Below are positions 4,442 to 10,155 of a stretch of DNA of 10,155 nucleotides, piece after piece. Where the stretch lies: NCBI GenBank assembly GCA_946405115.1, contig CAMJGB010000058.1, forward strand, positions 1 through 10,155, given 5' to 3'. The translations under genes and the position numbers were made by a program. This stretch comes from an uncultured Clostridia bacterium (GTDB lineage Bacteria > Bacillota > Clostridia > Saccharofermentanales > Saccharofermentanaceae). The number at the start of each line of letters is the position of its first letter. The stretch's first letter is position 1. Below the pieces are notes generated by a model. That model saw nothing but the letters and a program-made list of their open reading frames with translations. It was not told where the DNA came from and searched no databases.

Positions 4442-6427
4442 ATGGCTACAGCGCAAGAAGATTACATCAAGGCCAGAAAGCTTGGCACTAAAGAGTATCA
4501 GAAAGCGGTAAGCGAGGGTCACTATCCTTACCTTCCTGCGCTCGATCACATGCTCGAGAACAGGACGACTTTGAATGAAGTTCCGATCGGAGTAATGGAG
4601 ATTCCGATCCAGTTTATCGTTGGTACAGTAACAGCCGGAAGACAGGAGTCTTTCGCACGTAATTTCATGCCGCTTCTTGGACCTGAGACAGAATTCGGAA
4701 CAAAGTGGATAAGTCTCATGGAGTATCAGACCTCGCATGGTATCTCGGATGCCATCAAGGTCATCGAGTTTATGGGTAAGTTCTATGTCATGGAGGGAAA
4801 CAAGAGAGTTTCCGTCATGAGATATCTTGAACAGCCTACAATGCGTGCGAACATCACGAGAATCATGCCGCCGCAGTCTGCAAGTGAAGACAAGGAAGTT
4901 AAGATCTACTACGAGTTCCTTAAGTTCTTTAAGTGCACGAATCTTTATAACATCATGTTTACCGAGGAAGGTTCTTACCAGAAGCTTGCTGCAATTGCAG
5001 GACAGACTCTTGATGAGCCCTGGGATGAGGAAGCAATCAAAGATTTAAGATCCGCTTTTATCGCATTCTCGAAAGTATACATGGCAAACGGCGGTAAGGC
5101 GTACACGACTATCACTGAAGGTGACGCTTTCCTCGTATATCTTGATATGTACAAGTACGAGAGTCTTAAGATTCCGGTACAGGAAGAGATCAAGAAGAAT
5201 TTGAGCCTTATCTGGAAAGAGATAAGAATCAGAGCTAACGGAAATCAGATCGTATTCTCTGAGGAGCCGCAGCTTCAGAAGAAGGCTTCCATTCCGATTA
5301 TCGACAGCATAATGAAGAAGACATACAGTGAACAGGATCCCCTTAAGGTTCTCTTCATTTATGACGGAGATGCTACTAAGTCGAGATGGATCAACGGCCA
5401 CGAGCAGGGAAGAATCGAGCTTGAGCAGATCTTCCCCGGTATCGTAAAGACGCTTTCATGCGACTGCAAGGATACGGAAGAAGAGTTCGCCACAGCGGTA
5501 GATGCAGCAGCGGCAGACGGAGCAGATCTGATCATCACGACCTCCCCTGTGCAGATGGAGCATGCTCTTAAAGCTGCAGTTAAGTATCCGAAGATCAAGT
5601 TCCTTAACTGTTCTGTTCACCTCTCGCATGAGGCTGTAAGAACGTATTACGGAAGAATGTATGAGGCTAAGTTCCTTCTCGGTATGCTTGCCGCGACACT
5701 TACAAAGGATCACAGGATCGGTTATGTATCCACTTACCCGATCTACGGCAATATCGCCAATATCAATGCTTTTGCAATTGGTGCCTCGCTCGTTGATCCT
5801 GAAGTTAAGATATACCTTACATGGTCCTGTCTTAAGGAAGAGTACTGGCGCGAATACATCAAGGAGAACAACTTCAATGTTGTTTCCGGTCCTGACCTCA
5901 TCAAGCCTAAGAATGCCGATAATGCTTACGGCGTATACACGATAGGCGATGGCGGTGAGATAACGAACATCGCATTCCCTGTCTGGAACTGGGGTAAGTA
6001 CTATGAGCTCATTGTCCAGACTATCCTGAATGATGCATGGGATGTCGAGAGCGGAAACGTTAAGGACAGTGCAATAAATTACTGGTGGGGAATGAGTTCG
6101 GGTGTCATTGACATATATGAATGTGATACACTTCCATACAGTGTCATGAAACTGGTATCTATGATGCGTAAGGGAATCATCAATGATTCGCTGAATCCTT
6201 TCGACGGTGAGCTGAGATCTCAGACCGGTGTCATCAAAGGAGCATTGAGCCAGAGACTGACAAATGAAGAGATTATCAATATGAATTGGTTGTGCGATAA
6301 TGTTGTGGGTTCAATCCCGACATTTGATGAACTTACCGAGTCTGCGCAGAAGGCAGTACTTGCTAACGGAATGCCGATCATCAATAGTGATAAACAACTT
6401 GATAAGGCGGAGCAGACAGAGACATGA
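4442..6427 (+). CDS. ParB-like domain fused to a BMP (PnrA/Med-like) ligand-binding domain
   Basis: The 661-residue protein has no signal peptide, lipobox or membrane segment and should be cytosolic. Residues ~45-130 look like a ParB/sulfiredoxin-fold domain: VPIGVMEIPIQFIVGTVTAG (47-66) followed by FYVMEGNKRVSVMRYL (114-129), whose EGNKR corresponds to the E/D-G-x-R-R core of ParB-type domains. A helical linker covers ~150-290. Residues ~300-585 are a BMP/PnrA-type periplasmic-binding fold (PF02608), beginning LKVLFIYDG and including ADLIITTSP (361-369), RMYEAKFLLGMLAA (405-418), IGYVSTYPI (426-434) and the tryptophan-rich WNWGKYYELIV/INYWWGMSSGVIDI stretch. A conserved-looking tail (DGELRSQTG, 588-596; NMNWLCDNVVGSIP, 613-626) ends the protein. 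BMP domains bind purine nucleosides in lipoprotein transporters; here a cytosolic sensor role, as in B. subtilis Med, is inferred. The stop overlaps the next start (ATGA). Confidence 0.88.
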   Translation: MATAQEDYIKARKLGTKEYQKAVSEGHYPYLPALDHMLENRTTLNEVPIGVMEIPIQFIVGTVTAGRQESFARNFMPLLGPETEFGTKWISLMEYQTSHGISDAIKVIEFMGKFYVMEGNKRVSVMRYLEQPTMRANITRIMPPQSASEDKEVKIYYEFLKFFKCTNLYNIMFTEEGSYQKLAAIAGQTLDEPWDEEAIKDLRSAFIAFSKVYMANGGKAYTTITEGDAFLVYLDMYKYESLKIPVQEEIKKNLSLIWKEIRIRANGNQIVFSEEPQLQKKASIPIIDSIMKKTYSEQDPLKVLFIYDGDATKSRWINGHEQGRIELEQIFPGIVKTLSCDCKDTEEEFATAVDAAAADGADLIITTSPVQMEHALKAAVKYPKIKFLNCSVHLSHEAVRTYYGRMYEAKFLLGMLAATLTKDHRIGYVSTYPIYGNIANINAFAIGASLVDPEVKIYLTWSCLKEEYWREYIKENNFNVVSGPDLIKPKNADNAYGVYTIGDGGEITNIAFPVWNWGKYYELIVQTILNDAWDVESGNVKDSAINYWWGMSSGVIDIYECDTLPYSVMKLVSMMRKGIINDSLNPFDGELRSQTGVIKGALSQRLTNEEIINMNWLCDNVVGSIPTFDELTESAQKAVLANGMPIINSDKQLDKAEQTET

Positions 6428-7017
6428 AGATCCTGGCAGTAGCGGATGTAGAGGATAAGCTCCTCTACGATCACTTCAAGAAAGAACGCGTAGAGGGCGT
6501 TGAACTTATAGTGGCTTGTGGTGATCTCCGTGCTGACTATATGGATTTTCTCATTACAATGGTAAATGTTCCCATGATATACATAAGAGGCAACCACGAC
6601 GATTCCCTGATCAGCAAACCGCCGCTTGGTGCCATCTGTATCGAAGACAGAGTTATCCGTTATAAGGGCGTAACGTTTATGGGCCTCGGCGGCTCAGTTC
6701 GTTACAACCCCAACGGTAAGAATATGTACTCAGAGCGAGAGATGAGGATGCGAGCTCTTCGCTTAAAGCCCAAGATACTTATGAAGGGCGGGGTAGATGT
6801 ACTTGTAACTCATGCACCGGCAAAGGGTTACGGAGACTTAGAAGACCTTCCTCACAGAGGTTTTGATACTTTCAATAAGATAATGGACAAATATCAGCCC
6901 AAGTATATGCTCCACGGTCATGTACATACGAATTACGGCCGTATCAAGCGCGAATACGACCATCCCTCAGGCACCAAGATCATTAATGCCTGCGGTTACC
7001 AGATCATTGAAGTCTGA
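6424..7017 (+). CDS. Calcineurin-like metallophosphoesterase
   Basis: This 197-residue cytosolic protein has the ordered metal-binding motifs of the calcineurin-like phosphoesterase superfamily: D8 in ILAVADVED, GD at 33-34 (VACGDLR), GNHD at 56-59, H130 in LVTHAP, and GHVH at 165-168. The first motif is normally D-x-H, but here it is D-V-E (Glu10 in the His position), which I believe is shared by a Clostridia subgroup. Other markers are the GLGGSVRYNP segment (87-96) and HRGF (144-147). The substrate cannot be read from the sequence; the superfamily includes phosphomonoesterases, phosphodiesterases and nucleotide hydrolases. The ATG overlaps the stop of the BMP-domain gene by four bases, so they are translationally coupled and probably act together. 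No other start is better supported. No terminator hairpin is evident after it. Confidence 0.9.
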   Translation: MKILAVADVEDKLLYDHFKKERVEGVELIVACGDLRADYMDFLITMVNVPMIYIRGNHDDSLISKPPLGAICIEDRVIRYKGVTFMGLGGSVRYNPNGKNMYSEREMRMRALRLKPKILMKGGVDVLVTHAPAKGYGDLEDLPHRGFDTFNKIMDKYQPKYMLHGHVHTNYGRIKREYDHPSGTKIINACGYQIIEV

Positions 7018-7062
7018 TCATTTCCTACAGTTTTCAAATTGATATTCACATATTGTTTCTAT

Positions 7063-7091
7063 TTCCGACACTTAATCGTCTCTGATATTAT
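7063..7091 (+). promoter_or_regulatory. Candidate promoter of the small peptide gene
   Basis: TGATATTAT (7083-7091) is an extended -10 (TATTAT 7086-7091 with an upstream TG). At 17 bases spacing the -35 is TTCCGA (7063-7068), a partial match. Transcription would start near 7098, about 35 bases before the ATG. A second AT-rich stretch (TATATAAG, 7096-7103) could be an alternative -10. Confidence 0.5.
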
Positions 7092-7118
7092 GTAGTATAT
7101 AAGTGACTAAAAATGGAT

Positions 7119-7124
7119 AGGAGG
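7119..7124 (+). promoter_or_regulatory. Perfect ribosome binding site of the small peptide gene
   Basis: AGGAGG lies 8 bases before the ATG at 7133. It is the strongest translation signal on the + strand of the window and argues that this short frame is a true gene. Confidence 0.85.
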
Positions 7125-7132
7125 TTAAGACT

Positions 7133-7345
7133 ATGGCAGATAAAGATACTTTGAATAAGGAGCTTAATCTTGACCAGCTTGATCAGATACAGGGCGGTAC
7201 AATGCCTGTGTCGGTATTTGGAGACAGAACAGAAAGTGTCGTTAAGGAGGCAGGACTCCTTATGAAGGAGCAGTTGCCCGAGCTTGATATAAGAGGCGGA
7301 CAGAAGCCTCCTACGCCGAGAAAGATCGACGGAGCATTCAGATAA
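7133..7345 (+). CDS. Small peptide with double-glycine leader (bacteriocin/RiPP-like precursor)
   Basis: This 70-residue peptide has an N-terminal stretch LNLDQLDQIQGG (11-22) that fits the double-glycine leader pattern (L-x-x-x-x-L-x-x-I-x-G-G) recognised by C39-type peptidase/ABC exporters. Cleavage after Gly22 would release a 48-residue product starting TMPVSVFGDR. The product has no cysteine, is mixed-charge, has an amphipathic middle (VVKEAGLLMKEQLPEL) and ends in a basic, proline-containing tail (QKPPTPRKIDGAFR). A second GG at 55-56 follows LPELDIR and could be a second cut site, though its context fits the leader pattern less well. The gene has its own promoter-like region, a perfect SD and a terminator hairpin, so it is a monocistronic expressed unit. 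No processing peptidase, exporter or modification enzyme lies in the window. Function (bacteriocin, signal peptide or other) is unknown. Confidence 0.8.
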   Translation: MADKDTLNKELNLDQLDQIQGGTMPVSVFGDRTESVVKEAGLLMKEQLPELDIRGGQKPPTPRKIDGAFR

Positions 7346-7375
7346 ACCGAGTATTCAGGATATAAGCACACCTTT

Positions 7376-7403
7376 GGGAGCCCCGATGAGGGGCTCTCTC
7401 TAT
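7376..7403 (+). terminator. Terminator hairpin after the small peptide gene
   Basis: GGGAGCCCC (7376-7384) and GGGGCTCTC (7390-7398) form a 9-bp GC-rich stem with one G-U pair and a GATGA loop. The tail TCTAT is only moderately U-rich. The position 30 bases past the stop codon fits an intrinsic terminator, with some read-through into the next gene possible. Confidence 0.7.
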
Positions 7404-7423
7404 GCCCTTAAGCGAAGAGATAG

Positions 7424-7429
7424 TATAAT
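7424..7429 (+). promoter_or_regulatory. Possible -10 box for the nucleotidase operon
   Basis: A perfect TATAAT stands 14 bases before the ATG at 7444, with no recognisable -35 at 16-18 bases. A start near 7436 would leave a leader of only about 8 bases and would cut into the weak AGAG ribosome site (7435-7438). The operon promoter is therefore uncertain, and read-through from the peptide gene may contribute. Confidence 0.35.
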
Positions 7430-7443
7430 CTTCAAGAGTTGTT

Positions 7444-7959
7444 ATGAAAGATACAGTTAAGAAGATATATTTTGATATGGACGGAGTGCTCGCCGACTTC
7501 GAAGGCGGAGCACGTGAATTCTGCGGATTGCCGAAGCTTGATCCCGGTCAGAGAAGGACCGAAGAAGAGGATGATCTGATGTGGCAGAAGATCCGCGAGG
7601 TTGAGCATTTTTACGACCGCATAAAGCCTTTGGTTGACGGTGTGGAGGTGTTCAGAAAACTGTATGCGATATACGGCGATAAATGCGAGATATTAACAGG
7701 CATACCAAAGCCCAGGCGCGGTATACTTACTGCGGGCGAAGATAAGATCAACTGGTCTCATAGAATCCTTTCCGAAGATATCGTTGTCAACATCGTTTAT
7801 CGTGAACAGAAGAAAGATTTCTGTAAGGGAAGCGATTACATTCTTATTGATGATCTTCCTTCGAATATCGATTCATGGAAGAACTTCGGAGGCACAGGGA
7901 TTTTACATAAGGATGCCCAAACAACTCTTAATATCTTAACTGAGAAGGGCATTATCTGA
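7444..7959 (+). CDS. HAD-superfamily 5'-nucleotidase-like phosphatase (NT5C type)
   Basis: The 171-residue cytosolic protein has the HAD catalytic motifs. Motif I is IYFDMDGVLADFE (8-20), with nucleophile Asp11 and acid/base Asp13. Motif II is EILTGIP (82-88, Thr85). The motif III lysine is in YREQKKDFC (119-127), and motif IV is DYILIDDLPSNIDSW (131-145, Asp136/Asp137). The DGVLADF start, the small size and the short cap between motifs I and II resemble the cytosolic 5'(3')-deoxyribonucleotidase family (PF06941), which dephosphorylates (deoxy)nucleoside monophosphates. The exact substrate is not determined. The start at 7444 has only a weak SD; MKDTVKKIYFDMDG is the natural N-terminus for this fold, so a longer protein is unlikely. 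It is the first gene of a tight three-gene run, with three bases separating it from the next. Confidence 0.88.
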   Translation: MKDTVKKIYFDMDGVLADFEGGAREFCGLPKLDPGQRRTEEEDDLMWQKIREVEHFYDRIKPLVDGVEVFRKLYAIYGDKCEILTGIPKPRRGILTAGEDKINWSHRILSEDIVVNIVYREQKKDFCKGSDYILIDDLPSNIDSWKNFGGTGILHKDAQTTLNILTEKGII

Positions 7960-7962
7960 TAC

Positions 7963-8697
7963 ATGAAAGATAAGATAAAGTTACCTAAATACTTAGGCGT
8001 AGTTCTGCTTACGATAGCCCTTGGCCTGGCGATCGCTTTTGCAGTGTTTGTAAGTCTTGATTATTCTGCAGATGAGAACGCATTGGTAAACCTTCAGTCC
8101 GACATTAATGTGACGGTAACAAGGACTGATTACGGCTGGTACTTCGACGGCCCCGGTGAGGAAAATGCACTTATCTTCTATCAGGGCGCCAAGGTTGAAG
8201 CCACTGCATATTCTGAGCTTCTTCATTCATTGGCAGATAAGGGTCTTGATGTATGCCTTGTGGAAGCTCCGTTTAAGCTGTCCATGTTCAATATCCTGGG
8301 TGCCGGTGAGGTCATAAGCGAATATACATATGAGAACTGGTACATCGGAGGCCATTCAATGGGCGGAGCGATGGCTGCTTTATATGCGTCTTATCATCCT
8401 GAGGAGATCTCCGGAGTAATTCTGTTCGCCGCATTCCCGACCAGAGAATTGGACGATTCGATGACTGAGATCTTACTGGTCGGATCCAACGATCAGGTTA
8501 TCAATTGGGACAAGATAGAGGAAGGAAGACAGTATGCTCCTTCGAACTACGTGGAATATGTTATTGAAGGCGGCAATCACGCTCAGTTCGGCGGTTACGG
8601 AGAACAGAGCGGAGACGGCACGGCTACGATAACCCAGGAGGAGCAGATTGCCGAGTCTGTTGATATAATTGTAAGAACATTAGGGTTAAGTACATGA
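7963..8697 (+). CDS. Membrane-anchored alpha/beta hydrolase
   Basis: This 244-residue protein has an N-terminal signal-anchor segment (about 10-31, after MKDKIKLPK), then an alpha/beta-hydrolase fold facing outside the membrane. The catalytic triad can be read: Ser132 in GGHSMGG (129-135), Asp177 in LLVGSNDQV (171-179) and His206 in EGGNHAQFGGYG (202-213). The fold starts with a GWYFDGPG/ALIFYQGAKVEATAYSEL stretch (58-86), characteristic of a dienelactone-hydrolase-like group of clostridial hydrolases. Length is typical. No cleavage site or lipobox is evident, so it is probably membrane-tethered. Substrate unknown; an ester or acyl group on a cell-surface molecule is a guess from location. 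It follows the nucleotidase gene by three bases, and its stop overlaps the next start (ATGA), so translation is coupled on both sides. Confidence 0.9.
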   Translation: MKDKIKLPKYLGVVLLTIALGLAIAFAVFVSLDYSADENALVNLQSDINVTVTRTDYGWYFDGPGEENALIFYQGAKVEATAYSELLHSLADKGLDVCLVEAPFKLSMFNILGAGEVISEYTYENWYIGGHSMGGAMAALYASYHPEEISGVILFAAFPTRELDDSMTEILLVGSNDQVINWDKIEEGRQYAPSNYVEYVIEGGNHAQFGGYGEQSGDGTATITQEEQIAESVDIIVRTLGLST

Positions 8698-10155
8698 CAG
8701 CCGTAACACAGAACACATTGAGAAAGAAGAAGTTATCCTCATCGACGAAGATGTTCGTCGTCGCTGTTATAGCTTTGCTCTATTGTCCTTTCTTCAATGT
8801 CATGTTCATGGGTGAAGGATATGTAGGCGATACTCTTATTCAGATCCGTATCGGCCTCGACATGATCAAGACTCACGGCTTTATTCTTAATGACATATAC
8901 AGCTGGCATGAGGGTTTAAACTGGGCGTCTCACGAGGTAGGCTGGTACTTCATATCGGGTGCCGCATATAAGCTCTTTGGTATCGCAGGCGTCATCGGTC
9001 TTTCTGCTATCTGTAATTACACGATAGCGGGCATTATCTTCAAGAAGAACCTTGATACAGTTAATTCTTATATACTGGTGCTCACGGCTTGCATTGCCAG
9101 ATACTTCTCTTTCCCTAACTATAATGCAAGACCGCATCTTGTTTCCCAGCTGATTTTCGTTGTGTTCGTATACATCATGCTCGAGGACAAGATAAGCGTC
9201 CTTAAGAAGTGCATCGCGTTCTCCGTAAGTGCTTTCCTCATGGCATGGTTCCACGGAGGTATGATCCCGCTTTTCTTCGTGGTCTTCGGTGTCTTTATAG
9301 GAATTGAAGTTTTGTATAAGCATTATAAGATAGCGGGCAAGTACCTTCTCGGACTTCTTGCAGGCGGAGTTGCTTCTATACTTAACCCTATCGGAATCGG
9401 CGTGTGGACGTATGCCTTCCTGCAGTCCAAGGGAAGCGACGTGTGGAAATACAACATAGAGTGGCAGCCCAAGACTTTCTCGATACCGGAGATCACAATA
9501 CTTCTTCTTATCTTGGTGGGCTTTGCTGTCGATAAGCGCGTTCAGAACTTCGACAAGAAGGTGATAACGAAGCTTGCTTTCTACTGCATGTTCATAATAA
9601 TCTCCTGCAAGTACTGCCGCTTCATGAACTTCACGGCTCTTGTCATCCTTATGTTCTGCGGTGAAGAACTTCAGATACTTCTTGAGTGGCTTAATTCCAA
9701 CCTTACGAAGATTGATGTTAAGAAGCTAAGTCTCGGTGATATCTCACACTACATACTTACCGTATTCTGCGTGGGTTTCATGCTCTTTGTGACGGTCTTT
9801 TCCTGGATCACCTATTTCCCCACAAACACGGTATCCGACATCTCAGCAATCGCAGCTTACGATGAGGGCGTCATCGATGTGGTGAAGGAGAGAGGTTACA
9901 GCAGGATCTATAATTCGTTTAATACAGGAACGTGGCTCGCGTACTACGAGATCCCTGTCCATATAGACAACAGAACGGATCTTTACCTCGCTGAGTTCTC
10001 GGGAGTGGACTACATCACGGGTAAGATGCTCATCGGCAACATCGATGAGATGAACGGATTCGTTGCCGAATACCATCCCGACGCACTCGTGCTCGACCTT
10101 ATTCCGGGAACTACTGATGAGTACTTCGCAGACGACCTTTACGCTTCGGAACATT
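8694..10155 (+). CDS. Multi-pass GT-C-like membrane protein, 5' part (3' end outside window)
   Basis: The frame is open from the ATG at 8694 (overlapping the hydrolase stop) to the window edge, giving 487 residues so far. It has about ten hydrophobic segments (for example 19-38, 85-116, 123-139, 148-163, 173-203, 216-243, 265-278, 292-305, 309-325, 350-375), followed by a soluble region. The first loop, GDTLIQIRIGLDMIKTHGF (45-63) with NDIYSWHEGLNWASHEVGWY (66-85), has the acidic residue and D-x-S/W-HE-type pattern of GT-C polytopic glycosyltransferases, as do NARPHLVS (144-151), AWFHGGMIP (184-192) and NIEWQP (254-259). The C-terminal YNSFNTGTWLAYYEIPVHID (406-425) then NRTDLY (426-431) matches the luminal segment of this group. 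The expected role is transfer of a sugar from a lipid-linked donor or an envelope-assembly step; donor and acceptor are unknown. A weak SD (AGGG) precedes the ATG. Confidence 0.82.
   Translation, partial: MTAVTQNTLRKKKLSSSTKMFVVAVIALLYCPFFNVMFMGEGYVGDTLIQIRIGLDMIKTHGFILNDIYSWHEGLNWASHEVGWYFISGAAYKLFGIAGVIGLSAICNYTIAGIIFKKNLDTVNSYILVLTACIARYFSFPNYNARPHLVSQLIFVVFVYIMLEDKISVLKKCIAFSVSAFLMAWFHGGMIPLFFVVFGVFIGIEVLYKHYKIAGKYLLGLLAGGVASILNPIGIGVWTYAFLQSKGSDVWKYNIEWQPKTFSIPEITILLLILVGFAVDKRVQNFDKKVITKLAFYCMFIIISCKYCRFMNFTALVILMFCGEELQILLEWLNSNLTKIDVKKLSLGDISHYILTVFCVGFMLFVTVFSWITYFPTNTVSDISAIAAYDEGVIDVVKERGYSRIYNSFNTGTWLAYYEIPVHIDNRTDLYLAEFSGVDYITGKMLIGNIDEMNGFVAEYHPDALVLDLIPGTTDEYFADDLYASEH

Noticed and set aside
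7295..7300. Second Gly-Gly (residues 55-56) of the small peptide as the main cleavage site
   Set aside because: The preceding residues do not follow the hydrophobic spacing of double-glycine leaders as well as those before Gly22, and the leader would be unusually long.
9843..10154. A 103-codon minus-strand frame at the right edge
   Set aside because: It is antisense to the GT-C-like gene, whose frame continues uninterrupted with recognisable sequence.

Overview
The window looks like chromosomal DNA from a low-to-medium-GC Firmicute, most likely an anaerobic Clostridia member of the gut or rumen type. The reasons are strong AGGAGG ribosome binding sites, sigma-A type TATAAT/TATTAT -10 boxes, and protein families (a DUF2975/XRE pair, a BMP-domain protein with a ParB-like N-terminus, a small double-glycine-leader peptide) that I associate with that group. 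I cannot name the genus. There is no rRNA, tRNA, CRISPR array, transposase or phage gene, and no gene-free stretch longer than about 125 bases.

Left part (1-3340): the 3' end of an unrecognised + strand gene meets, tail to tail with a 19-base overlap, a minus-strand block. Read along the minus strand, this block holds a three-segment membrane protein with a helical cytosolic tail (possibly an M50 metallopeptidase relative without its zinc-binding motif), a DUF2975-type membrane protein tightly coupled to a small XRE/Cro-type regulator, a clear intrinsic terminator, and a RelA/SpoT-type nucleotide pyrophosphotransferase. The DUF2975 gene has a textbook promoter that overlaps the longest possible start codon, so its real start must lie downstream. 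A palindrome just upstream of that promoter is a candidate operator for the regulator.

A divergent intergenic region (3341-3437) separates this block from the + strand genes. These begin with an acidic-loop membrane protein of unknown role (3438-4316). A promoter-like region follows, then a two-gene translationally coupled unit: a 661-residue protein fusing a ParB/sulfiredoxin-like domain to a BMP (PnrA/Med-like) ligand-binding domain without any export signal, and a calcineurin-like phosphoesterase whose start overlaps its stop (ATGA).

A free-standing small gene follows (7133-7345), with its own promoter-like region, a perfect ribosome binding site and a terminator hairpin. It encodes a 70-residue peptide with a bacteriocin-like double-glycine leader. 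Its processing and export machinery is not in the window.

The right end (7444 to the edge) is a tight operon of a HAD-family 5'-nucleotidase-like protein, a membrane-anchored alpha/beta hydrolase and the first 487 codons of a multi-pass GT-C-like membrane protein that runs off the window. The most notable items are the double-glycine peptide, the ParB-like/BMP fusion coupled to the phosphoesterase, the possible pseudo-protease, and the RelA/SpoT-type enzyme.
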